Origin: Methanobacteriota archaeon
Lineage (GTDB): Archaea > Thermoplasmatota > Poseidoniia > Poseidoniales > Poseidoniaceae
Assembly (NCBI GenBank): GCA_002689565.1
Contig: NZGQ01000104.1
Coordinates: forward strand, 11,002 to 38,257
Direction of reading: 5' to 3'
DNA: 27,256 nt
How positions within the stretch are numbered: position 1 is the stretch's first letter; each line of letters opens with the position of its first letter. The translations under genes and the position numbers were made by a program. Of this stretch, positions 7,611 through 17,512 are shown one piece after another. A model generated the notes under the pieces. The model searched no databases and was not told the DNA's origin. It saw only the letters and a list, made by a program, of their open reading frames with translations.

Positions 7611-10600
7611 TTATGTTAATGTAATTAATAAGTACAAGTCTGATCCTGCTGTACTAGATCCTACTTGTGTAATATCTATTGTTAAATAGTCCCCTTGAGA
7701 CAAAGATACCGACAAAGAGTTCGACAAACTGCTTGTCGATCCTGCCGCAATGGTCAAAGTGCCTGCTGACGAGCCGTTTTTATTTATGGTTAAATTCACC
7801 GAAGAACCCGCCGCCGCTGTTCCTAAATGTATGTCAGCTGAAGATAAAGTATAAGATCCTGGCGAATACAATCTAATAGCCCCTGTGTTCGTTTCTAGTG
7901 CTCCGGAATAATTGTATGTCCTATAAATTGGTGCAGGGTTCGTAGACCCTGTTTGCGTACCGTCGGCAGGCATTAAATTAATCGTAGTAGATGAAGTAGC
8001 TGTACCTAGTTGTTGATAGCCTGTGTCTGTCGTCGAGAATCCACCATTAGAGTCTAACCAATATGTTGTACCGGCGGACAATGTGTTTGTCGTTGGAGCG
8101 TCTCCCACCAAAATTATTGTGGCGGTTCCGTCCGCTGAAACTGCTGTTTTGTTTATTCCTATATAGTTTGAGGAAACTTCTCCTGAAATAACTACAGCTT
8201 CTTGTCTTACTGAAATCACCATTCTGCGATTAGCAGTATTATTAGAAGCATATTTGAGGAAAACGCTAATAAATCTACCTTCTCCCAGAGAAAGAGTACG
8301 AACCGGAGTATTATACGGAGTTAGTGTGCCGCTTATTGTTACTGATGCGCTTACTGAGACTGAATCATTCTCATCTATAGTAATAATATGTCGATCCATA
8401 TTACCACTACTACCACTATTAGTATTTTTAAATACATGAATGAATTTGCCTAAGTCCTGCATCCAAACAATATCAGCAAATATTTTCTGACTGGGTGTGG
8501 TGAGGCCTGTTGTTGCGGTGAAACTTGTAAAAGAAGTTCCGCTTACAGAACCGACAAGCATTCTACCAGAAGAGCCAGCAATCAACACTTTACCTGCATC
8601 GCTTACATCCGCAGCAAGATAATTACTTCCATAATCAACATCAACTATCTTGTAAGGTGTTCCTACAGTCATGCCAGTTCCGGTAGCATCTGGAGTGACC
8701 ACAACTCCCCAAACATCATCCGAACTAGAACCGCCACTACCCGCTCTATAAAGTATAATAATTTTTCCGTTTACATACTTAGTGTAGAATGGCTTATTTT
8801 GACCAGAGCCTGTTACTTCATAAGCGGACCCGAAAGAAATTGTATCATTCGTAGGGTCGCAATCCATAATAATTAGTTCTAGATTATCGTTAGTATTATA
8901 ATTAACGGCAAACTGCCTTCCGTCATTAAGAGAAACTAAATCACTTTTATAAGCATATGTCCCTGATGCGCCATTATTTCTAATAGTGCTCATAGTTGGT
9001 GAACCACTCGAATCTAACGCAATCATATAAGCATGGATACCGTTATTGCTTGATTCTCTTCCCCTTCCCGAAGCAACAAATCGCCCTATACTTGAGTCAT
9101 ACACAATACCAGCAGGAAAATCTGAATCTATATTGCCACTAACTAAAGTAGCTGTCGACCCAATTTTAGTTGCGGTTGTACCACTTATAGAAAATACTTG
9201 GAAGAATGGATGATCTCCATTTTCTAAAACTGCCGTTGCTATTGCATATTGGGATCCATCATAGGCAACATCTCCTGTTCCCGAGCCGCCCTTAACGTCA
9301 CCAGTAGAGCTTTCCGGGCTCCAGAATTCAACAGGCGTTCCAGTAGCCGCTGAGGTTGTTTGGCCTCCAGAACTTCCGATACCTGCTACCTTTCCGTTTG
9401 ATTTAAGAGCAGCGACCTGACCAGCAACCATTCCACTAAATGCCGTGAAAGTTTTTTCACTAGAACCGGCGCCTCCATCAGCACCATCAGCACCATCAGC
9501 ACCATCAGCACCATCAGCACCATCAGCGCCATCAGCACCTGCGGGACCTTGTGAGCCTGTCGCACCTGTTGGACCTGTTGGACCTGTTGGACCTGTTGGG
9601 CCTGTTGGGCCTGTTGCACCATCAGCACCATCAGCACCTGCAGCACCTGCAGCACCTGTAGCACCTTGTGAACCTGTAGCACCTGTGGCTCCTTGTATAC
9701 CTTGAACACCAGACAGATCAGTAACATAACTATAAGCACTGCCGTTCCACAAGTATATTTTACCTGTATCCGCATCATTAACACTGCCTGTGTCTATTAA
9801 TGCAAACTCTCCGGAGTTAATGCCGGTCGGGCTAGTATCGGATGTTAAATTAGAAACAGAAGTATAAGTCTTTGCTATAACAAAACCTTGTCCTGCGGAA
9901 CCTGTTGCCCCTGTTGCCCCTGTTGCCCCTTGTGGGCCTGTTGCACCTGTTGGGCCTGTTGCCCCTGTTGAACCCGCAGGTCCAGTAGCACCTTGTGGAC
10001 CTGTTGGACCCGCCGGACCTGTGGCCCCATCATTTCCATCAGCACCTGCAGCACCTGTAGCACCTTGCGGGCCGGTAGCCCCTTGAGGTCCAGTAGCACC
10101 TGTTGCACCTGTAGCTCCTTGAGAGCCTGTTGTACCTGTTGCTCCTGTTGCACCCGACAAATCACTAACGTAAGAATAGGAAGTGCCATTCCATAAATAT
10201 AATTTTCCTGTGTCTGTATCTTCTATGCTACCTGTGTCTATTAATGCAAACTCTCCGGAGTTAATACCAGTAGGGCTAGTATCTGCATTTAAGTTGGCGA
10301 CAGAGGTATAAGTCTTTGCAATACTAAAACCGGGGCCTGTCGCACCTGTTGGGCCTGTTGCACCAGTTGGGCCAGTAGGTCCCGTAGCGCCTTGTATACC
10401 TTGAGGCCCTGTCGCACCATCAGCACCATCATTTCCAGCGGCACCTGTTGGACCTGTTGGACCTTGCGGACCCGTTGGACCTGTTGCACCAGTATCTCCT
10501 TGTGGACCTTGTGAGCCTGTCGCACCTGTCGCACCCTGTGGACCTGTTGCCCCGTCTGCCCCGTCAGAACCAGCAGAACCCTGAGGGCCTGTCGCCCCTG

Positions 10601-12503
10601 TTGGGCCTGTTGCACCAGTAGCACCTTGTATACCTTGAGCACCCGATAAATCGGTGACATAAGAATATGCACTACCATTCCATAAATATATCTTGCCTGT
10701 ATCGGCGTCATCTACACTTCCCGTATCAATTAGGGCAAACTCTCCAGAGTTAATACCAGTAGGACTAGTATCTGAAGTTAGGTTTGAAACAGAGGTATAT
10801 GTTTTAGCAATAGTAAAGCCTTGTCCCGCAGCTCCATCAGATCCGTCCACGCCGGCAGCACCTGTTGCTCCTGTCGGGCCTTGTGGACCTGTTGGACCCT
10901 GCGCACCTGTTGCACCTGTTGGGCCCGTAGCTCCATCATCTCCATCCGCCCCAGCAGCACCTGTAGGTCCTTGTGGGCCCGTAGCTCCTTGAGGGCCTGT
11001 TAAACCTTGTATCCCCTGAGGACCTTGTGCACCTGTAGCACCTGTGTCGCCAGTAGTACCTTGAGGTCCTGTAGCACCTGTGTCCCCTGTAGGACCTTGT
11101 ATACCTTGTGGACCTTGTGGACCTGTCGCACCTGTTGCACCTGTAGCGCCTTGCGCACCTGTAGCACCTGTAGCTCCTGTCCTGTTTAATATAACCCACT
11201 GAGAGCTATTACCATCATTGTAGTAGGTATAAGTTTCTAAAGTGGACGGATCAAACCACATATCTCCGTTGTCTGGAGAAGAAGGGGCGTTTTCGGAGAC
11301 TGTTACACTCCCGGGATCGCCCACAGCACCCTGAGCACCATCAGCACCTGCAGGACCTTGTGGGCCTGTTGCTCCATCAGCACCTGCGGGACCTTGTATA
11401 CCTTGTGGACCTTGTGGACCTGTTGCTCCTTGTGGGCCATCAGCACCTGCAGGACCTTGTGTACCTTGACTACCATCAGCACCTTGTATGCCTTGTATAC
11501 CTTGAGGCCCGTCAGCACCTGTCGCACCTGTAGTGCCTTGTATACCTGCGGAACCAGATAAATCTATAACAAACGAATACGTAGAACCGTTCCAAAGGTA
11601 TAATCTACCATTATCAGAGTCTTCTACATCTCCTGTATTAATTAATGCAAACTCCCCCGAAGAAATGTCAGAGGGGTCGGTATCAGCAGTTAAATTGGAA
11701 ACAGAAGTATATGTTTTAGCAATAGTAAAGCCCTGACCCGTAGCACCTGTGGAACCTGTAGGGCCTTGTATACCTTGTGGGCCTTGGGGACCTGTGGTAC
11801 CTTGTATACCTTGAGAGCCTGTAGAACCTGTTGGGCCTGCTGCACCTGTTGGGCCTGCGGGACCTGTATCGCCTTGAGGGCCTTCTACGCCTTGTATACC
11901 TTGTATACCTTGTATACCTTGTATACCTTGTATACCTGCAGAACCAGATAAATCTATAACAAAAGTATAGTTTGACCCGTCCCACGAATAAAGACGGGCA
12001 TTATCCGAATCTTCGACGTCTCCCGTATTAATTATTGCAAACTCACCGTCTAATATACCTGTAGGATCTGTATCTGCATTTAAATTGGAAACAGAAGTAT
12101 ATGTTTTAGCAATATTAAATGCTAAGCCCGTTACACCTTGTATACCTTGTATACCTTGTATACCTTGTATACCTTGAAACCCTTGAGGGCCTCTAACGTT
12201 ACCCACATTTACAGTACTACCGTCAGCGAGATAAAGAATAAGATTATTACCAGATATAGTAGCTGTAGAAATACCTGCGTCACCATCGCCTTGTATACCT
12301 TGTATACCTTGTATACCTTGTATACCTTGTATACCTTGTGGGCCTATATTTGAATAGCTTAAGCTATTCCAAGCGGTGCTACCATCGCCAATTTTTAAGT
12401 AATCTGTATCTAACTCGTAGCCTAGCTCTCCGTCTGCTAGTACGGGATTTGCGGTGCTCCAGTTTGTTGAGCTATCGCGTCTAATTTGAATTTGTACTGC
12501 CAT
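7611..12503 (-). CDS. giant collagen-like tail fibre with interspersed globular modules
   Basis: 1630 residues; GGAGGAG precedes the ATG, one base after the previous stop. Order: an N-terminal domain, [32 protein letters not shown] (1-50), typical of phage fibres and like the Mtd N-terminal domain; then about 190 Gly-X-Y triplets in eight blocks between ~53 and ~1014. The blocks are interrupted by five copies of one ~61-residue module (about 126-188, 256-318, 561-621, 725-785, 871-932; core [30 protein letters not shown]), by a different 44-residue insert (399-442, [15 protein letters not shown]...) and by one short unrelated stretch (about 77-104). A C-terminal head of ~600 residues follows, beta-rich with repeated Tyr and Asp, and possibly propeller-like. 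Collagen triplets of this kind form trimeric rods in phage fibres. Prolines sit almost only in the X position (GPQ, GPT, GPA). Likely a long trimeric side fibre that recognises the host. Confidence 0.85.
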   Translation of the reverse strand: MAVQIQIRRDSSTNWSTANPVLADGELGYELDTDYLKIGDGSTAWNSLSYSNIGPQGIQGIQGIQGIQGIQGDGDAGISTATISGNNLILYLADGSTVNVGNVRGPQGFQGIQGIQGIQGIQGVTGLAFNIAKTYTSVSNLNADTDPTGILDGEFAIINTGDVEDSDNARLYSWDGSNYTFVIDLSGSAGIQGIQGIQGIQGIQGVEGPQGDTGPAGPTGAAGPTGSTGSQGIQGTTGPQGPQGIQGPTGSTGATGQGFTIAKTYTSVSNLTADTDPSDISSGEFALINTGDVEDSDNGRLYLWNGSTYSFVIDLSGSAGIQGTTGATGADGPQGIQGIQGADGSQGTQGPAGADGPQGATGPQGPQGIQGPAGADGATGPQGPAGADGAQGAVGDPGSVTVSENAPSSPDNGDMWFDPSTLETYTYYNDGNSSQWVILNRTGATGATGAQGATGATGATGPQGPQGIQGPTGDTGATGPQGTTGDTGATGAQGPQGIQGLTGPQGATGPQGPTGAAGADGDDGATGPTGATGAQGPTGPQGPTGATGAAGVDGSDGAAGQGFTIAKTYTSVSNLTSDTSPTGINSGEFALIDTGSVDDADTGKIYLWNGSAYSYVTDLSGAQGIQGATGATGPTGATGPQGSAGSDGADGATGPQGATGATGSQGPQGDTGATGPTGPQGPTGPTGAAGNDGADGATGPQGIQGATGPTGPTGATGPTGATGPGFSIAKTYTSVANLNADTSPTGINSGEFALIDTGSIEDTDTGKLYLWNGTSYSYVSDLSGATGATGTTGSQGATGATGATGPQGATGPQGATGAAGADGNDGATGPAGPTGPQGATGPAGSTGATGPTGATGPQGATGATGATGSAGQGFVIAKTYTSVSNLTSDTSPTGINSGEFALIDTGSVNDADTGKIYLWNGSAYSYVTDLSGVQGIQGATGATGSQGATGAAGAAGADGADGATGPTGPTGPTGPTGPTGATGSQGPAGADGADGADGADGADGADGADGGAGSSEKTFTAFSGMVAGQVAALKSNGKVAGIGSSGGQTTSAATGTPVEFWSPESSTGDVKGGSGTGDVAYDGSQYAIATAVLENGDHPFFQVFSISGTTATKIGSTATLVSGNIDSDFPAGIVYDSSIGRFVASGRGRESSNNGIHAYMIALDSSGSPTMSTIRNNGASGTYAYKSDLVSLNDGRQFAVNYNTNDNLELIIMDCDPTNDTISFGSAYEVTGSGQNKPFYTKYVNGKIIILYRAGSGGSSSDDVWGVVVTPDATGTGMTVGTPYKIVDVDYGSNYLAADVSDAGKVLIAGSSGRMLVGSVSGTSFTSFTATTGLTTPSQKIFADIVWMQDLGKFIHVFKNTNSGSSGNMDRHIITIDENDSVSVSASVTISGTLTPYNTPVRTLSLGEGRFISVFLKYASNNTANRRMVISVRQEAVVISGEVSSNYIGINKTAVSADGTATIILVGDAPTTNTLSAGTTYWLDSNGGFSTTDTGYQQLGTATSSTTINLMPADGTQTGSTNPAPIYRTYNYSGALETNTGAIRLYSPGSYTLSSADIHLGTAAAGSSVNLTINKNGSSAGTLTIAAGSTSSLSNSLSVSLSQGDYLTIDITQVGSSTAGSDLYLLITLT
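9475..9537. repeat. 7 x 9-bp tandem repeat coding Gly-Ala-Asp
   Basis: Seven units of CCATCAGCA (one with a single change) code for GADGADGAD... at the end of the collagen-like rod, just before the head. Codon use is nearly identical from unit to unit. Confidence 0.9.
9564..9608. repeat. 5 x 9-bp tandem repeat coding Gly-Pro-Thr
   Basis: Four exact copies of ACCTGTTGG followed by one with a single change; they code for successive GPT triplets in the last collagen block of the giant fibre. Confidence 0.85.
11891..11935. repeat. 5 x 9-bp perfect tandem repeat coding Gly-Ile-Gln
   Basis: Five exact copies of CTTGTATAC, each giving a GIQ triplet in the minus-strand frame, after the first globular module of the giant fibre. 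Confidence 0.92.
12137..12172. repeat. 4 x 9-bp perfect tandem repeat coding Gly-Ile-Gln
   Basis: Four exact copies of CTTGTATAC before the first globular module of the giant fibre, with the same unit and codons as the neighbouring arrays. Confidence 0.92.
12290..12334. repeat. 5 x 9-bp perfect tandem repeat coding Gly-Ile-Gln
   Basis: Five exact copies of CTTGTATAC right after the N-terminal attachment domain of the giant fibre; the first of three GIQ arrays with the same unit. Confidence 0.92.
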
Positions 12504-12504
12504 G

Positions 12505-13509
12505 TTATGCTCCTCCTCCGTTTAGGGATATTGTAGAAGTATTTCTAGTTGTTGTTGCGGTTCCGCCATCAATATTTAAGCCACCACCATTAGCAAGAAC
12601 AAAAGCTGTAGTTGCTATTTGAGTAGTGTTTGTATTTGCCGAGGCGGTAGGTGCGGTAGGAACACCTGTAAAAGTAGGGCTGTTAAGTGTAGATAAAGAT
12701 GCAATTTCATCGTCTACATAAGTAATTGAGGCTTTAGTCGCTAAAGTATTATTAACCGACGTAGCAAAGTTACTATCGTCTCCTAGAGCAGCAGCTAATT
12801 CATTTAAAGTGTCTAAAGAAGAAGGTGCCGAGTCTACCAAAGAACTAATAGCATTATTTACATATTGCGTAGTTGCATAATTGGTTAAAGATCCAGGCGT
12901 AAAAGTAAATACGCCTGTAGTGTTATCATAAGAAAGAGACGCAGTTACTCCATCGGAGGCTGTTACTGCACTTAAGCTAGTGAGTTCTATTTTATCCGCT
13001 AAGTTAGTTGGAATTATGTTATCTGTAGGGCCTACGGAAGTGTTTGCGGGAAGTACGACGCCTCCTGTGCTTGAAGAAGAAATAGAAGCATCACCAACAT
13101 TAATTGTATTTGCAGCAAAATGGCCCGCCTCTACATATAGATTCGCAAATCTTTTCGTAGGGCTACCAAGATCAATGCCCGTATAGGTGGTTACTCCCAT
13201 GGAAGTACTACCTATTGCAGTATCAGCAGGTAAAATATTACTTATTAAAGAACTTAATCTTGTATCTAAAAAGTCAATAGTAGTAACTATAGAACCCGAA
13301 GATAAATTAGAAGGAGTAGGTGCCTGAACAGTTCCCAAAAAGGTAGGACTAGTTATATCCGATTTTAGTGCTAATCCCGCCAGTAGATCCGTGTTTACTT
13401 CTTCTACCCCTGTTAATAGATTCGAAAAGTTATCATCAACCTGCTGATTTGTCAGAGGCTCATTCAAAGGGACTCTTAAAACAAGGGTAGGAGTAGTATA
13501 TGTAGGCAT
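12505..13509 (-). CDS. tail fibre protein (short)
   Basis: 334 residues, with AGAGG 6 nt before the ATG. Order: N-terminal attachment-like segment (1-50, [19 protein letters not shown]); [15 protein letters not shown] (about 116-130), a segment common in marine phage fibres; [17 protein letters not shown] (192-208), shared with the 655-aa protein; [12 protein letters not shown]...[16 protein letters not shown] (211-250), a classical fibre motif; and [12 protein letters not shown]...TQIATTAFV (277-304) before a Gly-rich end. No receptor-binding head follows, so this is more likely a connector or proximal fibre half that carries the giant fibre encoded next. The gene ends one base before the giant fibre starts, so the two are probably translationally coupled. 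Confidence 0.8.
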   Translation of the reverse strand: MPTYTTPTLVLRVPLNEPLTNQQVDDNFSNLLTGVEEVNTDLLAGLALKSDITSPTFLGTVQAPTPSNLSSGSIVTTIDFLDTRLSSLISNILPADTAIGSTSMGVTTYTGIDLGSPTKRFANLYVEAGHFAANTINVGDASISSSSTGGVVLPANTSVGPTDNIIPTNLADKIELTSLSAVTASDGVTASLSYDNTTGVFTFTPGSLTNYATTQYVNNAISSLVDSAPSSLDTLNELAAALGDDSNFATSVNNTLATKASITYVDDEIASLSTLNSPTFTGVPTAPTASANTNTTQIATTAFVLANGGGLNIDGGTATTTRNTSTISLNGGGA

Positions 13510-13521
13510 TTTAAACCTCTA

Positions 13522-14400
13522 TTAAGTCTGATCTGCTATTTTAATAGACCAAGTTACTTGTAAGCTGTCTTGAGGAGCTTTGTTGACTTGTTTAAATCGG
13601 GTACGACATAACATACTTTGATCTTTATTCAGTCCTTGACTGGTACCTCCACCTACTGTTCCGTTAGCTTTAATCATTGCTTGTTTGTTGAAAATACCTG
13701 CTTCTGTAATAGGCAAAGATACAGCATTTCCCGCACTTGTAGCAGCAGTTGAGCCGTTAGTATGTCCTTGCAGTGCTGGATGGTTTTCTCCAAAAAAGGC
13801 TCTATATACTAAACGATCTCCTGACTTTCGAGTTTGAGCAACACCAGCTACAGAGGATACAGCGCCACTGGTTTGCTCATAAGAACCTTCGGGACTTACT
13901 CCGCCATCTTCTTGAAGAACTCCTGAACCTACAGGATTTTCTATTGCTTGGAAAATTTTATTTTCAACATGACCAGTACCTCCGCTATTTGCAGTTGCAT
14001 TTGCAGTTCTAGACATATCGACTCTACCACTTTGATAAGTTACTAAGGGAGTTCCCGCGTTATTAGGATCATCTTTACCACTTGTAGCCGCTGAATTAGC
14101 AACAGTACCTACAGTACACTCTCTTTCTAAAATTTCATCGGTACCAGCAGGTGCTGCCGCACTTGTAATCCCGTCTATAGTACTTGTGGATCCTGTACCG
14201 AGACCCATAAATTTCATCATTGTGGGAAATCCTGTATACCCGATGCGATCTTCTCCGCTATCGATCATACGTCCTACAATATGTGCGAGACCTTGCTCAG
14301 TAATTTTGTTTCTTACAGTTTTATGTTGTTTTACTTTACCCTGTCCATTTCGTAGAACTAGGTTAACGGTGCCTCTAGCCATTAGTCCGTCTTTATGCAT
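13522..14400 (-). CDS. virion structural protein, probably tail-associated
   Basis: 292 residues. AGGAGA lies 6 nt before the ATG at 14400; a second ATG six codons in (MARGTVNLVLRNGQG) is an alternative start closer to where homology would be expected. The N-terminus has an RNGQGKVKQHKTVRNKIT strand pattern, the middle is Gly/Ser/Thr/Ala-rich, and the end, RFKQVNKAPQDSLQVTWSIKIADQT, is typical of virion surface or baseplate proteins that end in an Ig-like strand. No enzymatic motif is seen. Its place between the 980-aa protein and the fibres suggests a tail connector or decoration protein. Confidence 0.6.
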   Translation of the reverse strand: MHKDGLMARGTVNLVLRNGQGKVKQHKTVRNKITEQGLAHIVGRMIDSGEDRIGYTGFPTMMKFMGLGTGSTSTIDGITSAAAPAGTDEILERECTVGTVANSAATSGKDDPNNAGTPLVTYQSGRVDMSRTANATANSGGTGHVENKIFQAIENPVGSGVLQEDGGVSPEGSYEQTSGAVSSVAGVAQTRKSGDRLVYRAFFGENHPALQGHTNGSTAATSAGNAVSLPITEAGIFNKQAMIKANGTVGGGTSQGLNKDQSMLCRTRFKQVNKAPQDSLQVTWSIKIADQT

Positions 14401-14402
14401 AA

Positions 14403-17345
14403 TTAATCTCCTGTGATTTCAACGCCGACATATGCTTGTGAAAAATACCCTGATGAGTAGTTCTGTGAAAAACCAGAAAGCGTGTCGTCGGCTAACGCAT
14501 TTTCTGATTGGTAATCTCGTCTATATTCTACTTGTCGATAGAATGTACTAATTATATCTAAAAGCTCCTCTGTTGGTCGCTTTTGTGTTTTTTCTTTTGA
14601 GCTTTCTGAGACTGCAAGGTCTTCAAACCCAAAGAACGGTCTATAAGTTTCTGGTACTGATGTTGTACCTAGTAGCTCTTTTAAAGGTTTTTGTATATCC
14701 ATGATATACTCTTCTTCAATCATTACCCTAAATGGATCGTATTCCGGCGTATATGAAGGAGGCACATACAAAGGATGCATATTAGTACCCTGATTAACAT
14801 AATACCCTGGATGTTCAACAAGAGTATATTGTAATATATTTTTAAGTATAAGTCTATCTTCTATAGTTGACAACGTACTAAACAACTCTTCTGTCGGAAG
14901 TACTGCTTTTGCAACTAAAGACTTTTCTGAAGTACTTATACTCTCTAAAAACTTTTCTTTATCAACTAATTTTCCTGCTGTATCATCTAGCCCTATTAAA
15001 TCCGGGGTTCTTGATATTGCATTATGTGCCGGAATTCCATTCGCATGATCGTAGGGTACATATACTAAGGACTTGTTCAAAAGAGTTTTATCTATAAAAA
15101 ACTCTTCTATATTTTCCTCTGCGGCTACGTTTATTTTTCTTATTTCTACTGTTTTTGTGGGTATCACATACTCTGTTTCTGCCGAAAAATTCTCAACCTC
15201 GAAAGGCAGAGGCAGTTGAAAAGACATAGTATCTCTTCCGGAATATACACTTACCAGTTCCCCGTCTCTTTCGGTAAGTTTACTATTATTTATCTGTGTA
15301 GGATTACTGACTACCGTTATATAAGTTCCTGGTAAAAACTCTCCTGAACCTAGCCAGAGTCTAACTTTGTATCTTTGTGTCACTGTATCGTAATAAAGAT
15401 CAAAACCTCCTGAGGTAGCGTTGCCGCGAGTATAAAAGTTTGGAGCATCTTCAATAACCTCTTCGGGGGTCATTCCCTGCCACGTCTCATTCGGTCCAAC
15501 AATGTCACTCCAGAAGTAATCAAAACCAGACGATATCACATAAATTTCATCCCCAGGAACATATTGTAAATGAGTTACACCGTCTGACCAAACCTTTCTA
15601 TTATACTGGTCTAATTCGAAGCTCTTATTCCCAATAAAGTCTAAGGTTTGGACCATTTTTGTAGAATCTTCGTTAAGTATAGACTCTTCAGGATTACTTA
15701 TCTTAGAAGGTATAGTATCCTCTATAAGAGTAAGTTCATCTAAAGCCCTTTTCCAGTTTTCTATACTAAGACCCTGGCCTGGAATTTCATTGTTATGCCA
15801 CCTGGCAGAGGCTATTGCAGCTAAGTCCGTGTCTCTAGTAGTAAAGGGACCTTGATTCGGTCCCCTACTCAATGCAGAGGCAAATGAAGGCGTCGCAGGA
15901 TACGGACTAGTTGTAGTATATAATTTATAACGGTCCTGGTAGTAGGCAGGGAACGTAATTATATAAGGTCTTTTAAACTCTGTAAAGCTTATGTCGAGAC
16001 TTTTTCTAGCAACTTCTTCGAAATCAGTACTATCTTTTACATCAATAGGTCTTGTAGGGTATAAAAGCTCGCTTAGTTCTATAGTAGTATTTAATCTTTT
16101 TGGTACTTCTAAAGAAAGCCCTACCCCTGGAATCTCATTATCGCCCCATCTAGCTGCCTCAAATACAGCTAATTCAGTATCCCTATCAGCAATAGGACCT
16201 TGGCCCTCTCGTTTATATTCTTCGTGACTACCAAGGCCGCTATTAGCGCTAGTATTATAATAGATAAATGAACCTGAATAACTAGTAGTTCTATAAGGTC
16301 TTTTAAACTTAGAAAAATTTATTTTTGTAAGTTTCCTGTCTACATGCTCAAAGCTTGTTATGTCCTCCGGGTTTAAAGGTCGAAAAGCCTGAGGAACTTC
16401 AGCAAGTTTTATGTTATTCTGTAAGTCTTTACCCTGTTCAAAACCTATGCCCGTACCGGGAAATTCATTGTTACCCCATCTAGCAGACTCGATCGTGGCT
16501 AGATCAGTATCTCTTTCTGTGATAGGGCCTTGGCCCTCTTCACTCCAGAAAGGAGCATATCCTATGGTGCTCGAAGTTTCTCTCTTTCTGTACTCTCCCA
16601 AATAATGAAAATATAAATAAGGTCTCTTAAAATTAGTAAAACTTAGTTCTAGTATCTTTTCATTTTGAGAGTCTATTATCTCTAAGGTCTCTTTAGGTAG
16701 TTCTGCTCTTAGTGCTTCAACAAGAACGGAGCCAACTGCTCTACTTTCGTCTAAACGTTCTCCATATAGCAAGGAAACAAGTTCTTCTGCTTCTACAACA
16801 TGAGGTACAATAAGGCTTGATTCCCACTTGATGAAAATATCTTCATCAAAAGTAATTCCCGACCCTAAACCTTTTTCTACATAAAAAGGGAGTAAATCTG
16901 CTCTGGCTTGAGCTATATCATCAAGTCTTGAGCCTTGCAAAATACTATGATCTTCATCATCTACTGCTGTAAGTAAGTCAAAGATGCCCGATTTACTTAA
17001 AAGTTTACCTGCAATATCTGAAACTTCGGGTATATCTTCTAAAAATTTATTTGCATCAAAACCTATTTCGGTAGTGTCTAAGTTTACGGTATCAAATAAC
17101 TTTTCATAGTTTCTAAAAAGTAAGTCTAAACTTAGAGACTTAATTAAAGGACTGCCCATATTTAATGCAGAAAAAACGGCTGAGCTAGTACTTATTTTTC
17201 CTAAAGCGGCTAGTAGTTCTTGTGCGACTGTGGTTTGTACTTTTTCAACTACATTCAGTGTATCTATAACAGGGCTATTTGCTTTACTAACAGTGCCTAG
17301 CGAAGGAGAATTTATTAGATAGGCTAGATTTAGTACTGCTTTCAT
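14403..17345 (-). CDS. large tail structural protein with an internal triplication
   Basis: 980 residues, after a short GAGAG site. The N-terminal 235 residues are helical and acidic. Three repeats follow, about 110 residues apart (about 236-306, 344-416, 454-533). Each opens with [NKE]FKRPY and contains QGP[IF]..RDT[DE]LA...AARW..NE[IF]PG.G[IL]S.E. A beta-rich domain with Trp and Gly (about 575-720) comes next, then a second acidic, helical part, and a Tyr-rich end, SGFSQNYSSGYFSQAYVGVEI, resembling a short motif seen at the C-termini of marine phage structural proteins. No known enzymatic motif is recognised. It follows the 113-aa and 52-aa genes in one operon and precedes the fibres. Probably a fibre network or baseplate hub component; I do not recognise the family. 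Confidence 0.65.
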   Translation of the reverse strand: MKAVLNLAYLINSPSLGTVSKANSPVIDTLNVVEKVQTTVAQELLAALGKISTSSAVFSALNMGSPLIKSLSLDLLFRNYEKLFDTVNLDTTEIGFDANKFLEDIPEVSDIAGKLLSKSGIFDLLTAVDDEDHSILQGSRLDDIAQARADLLPFYVEKGLGSGITFDEDIFIKWESSLIVPHVVEAEELVSLLYGERLDESRAVGSVLVEALRAELPKETLEIIDSQNEKILELSFTNFKRPYLYFHYLGEYRKRETSSTIGYAPFWSEEGQGPITERDTDLATIESARWGNNEFPGTGIGFEQGKDLQNNIKLAEVPQAFRPLNPEDITSFEHVDRKLTKINFSKFKRPYRTTSYSGSFIYYNTSANSGLGSHEEYKREGQGPIADRDTELAVFEAARWGDNEIPGVGLSLEVPKRLNTTIELSELLYPTRPIDVKDSTDFEEVARKSLDISFTEFKRPYIITFPAYYQDRYKLYTTTSPYPATPSFASALSRGPNQGPFTTRDTDLAAIASARWHNNEIPGQGLSIENWKRALDELTLIEDTIPSKISNPEESILNEDSTKMVQTLDFIGNKSFELDQYNRKVWSDGVTHLQYVPGDEIYVISSGFDYFWSDIVGPNETWQGMTPEEVIEDAPNFYTRGNATSGGFDLYYDTVTQRYKVRLWLGSGEFLPGTYITVVSNPTQINNSKLTERDGELVSVYSGRDTMSFQLPLPFEVENFSAETEYVIPTKTVEIRKINVAAEENIEEFFIDKTLLNKSLVYVPYDHANGIPAHNAISRTPDLIGLDDTAGKLVDKEKFLESISTSEKSLVAKAVLPTEELFSTLSTIEDRLILKNILQYTLVEHPGYYVNQGTNMHPLYVPPSYTPEYDPFRVMIEEEYIMDIQKPLKELLGTTSVPETYRPFFGFEDLAVSESSKEKTQKRPTEELLDIISTFYRQVEYRRDYQSENALADDTLSGFSQNYSSGYFSQAYVGVEITGD

Positions 17346-17353
17346 TTAGTCTC

Positions 17354-17512
17354 TCATTTAAATACGGGATTCTGTGTTACTGCCCTCTTTATTCTTGGTT
17401 TATCTACACTAATAGTACTGAGACTAATAGGAGAGTTTACAACCTTTAGCTTACGTATATTAATATTTCCCCCATTATACGTTAAAGTTCTTATTTTAAA
17501 AGGCTGCTTCAT
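17354..17512 (-). CDS. small basic protein, 52 aa
   Basis: The ATG overlaps the TGA stop of the 113-aa gene by 4 nt (ATGA), and the stop lies 8 nt before the start of the 980-aa gene, so it fills the gap exactly. The 52 residues are basic with many beta-branched residues (KIRTLTYNGGNINIRKLKVV; VDKPRIKRAVTQNPVFK). There is no signal peptide or membrane helix. Probably a small virion connector or assembly protein; I do not recognise it. The coupled start is the main support. Confidence 0.65.
   Translation of the reverse strand: MKQPFKIRTLTYNGGNINIRKLKVVNSPISLSTISVDKPRIKRAVTQNPVFK

Noticed and set aside
9445..11951. Several plus-strand ORFs opposite the collagen-like gene, rich in Pro/Ala or in Cys/Thr, Trp and Arg
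   Set aside because: They are shadows of the 9-bp Gly-X-Y coding pattern: they keep the same period and have no ribosome sites or known folds.
9475..12334. Regular short repeats that could be mistaken for a CRISPR array
   Set aside because: Units are 9 bp, directly adjacent and in coding frame, with no unique spacers and no cas genes.
7611..12503. A diversity-generating retroelement target, because of the Mtd-like N-terminal domain
   Set aside because: No reverse transcriptase, no template repeat and no C-type lectin end are seen; the variable part here is the repeat region.
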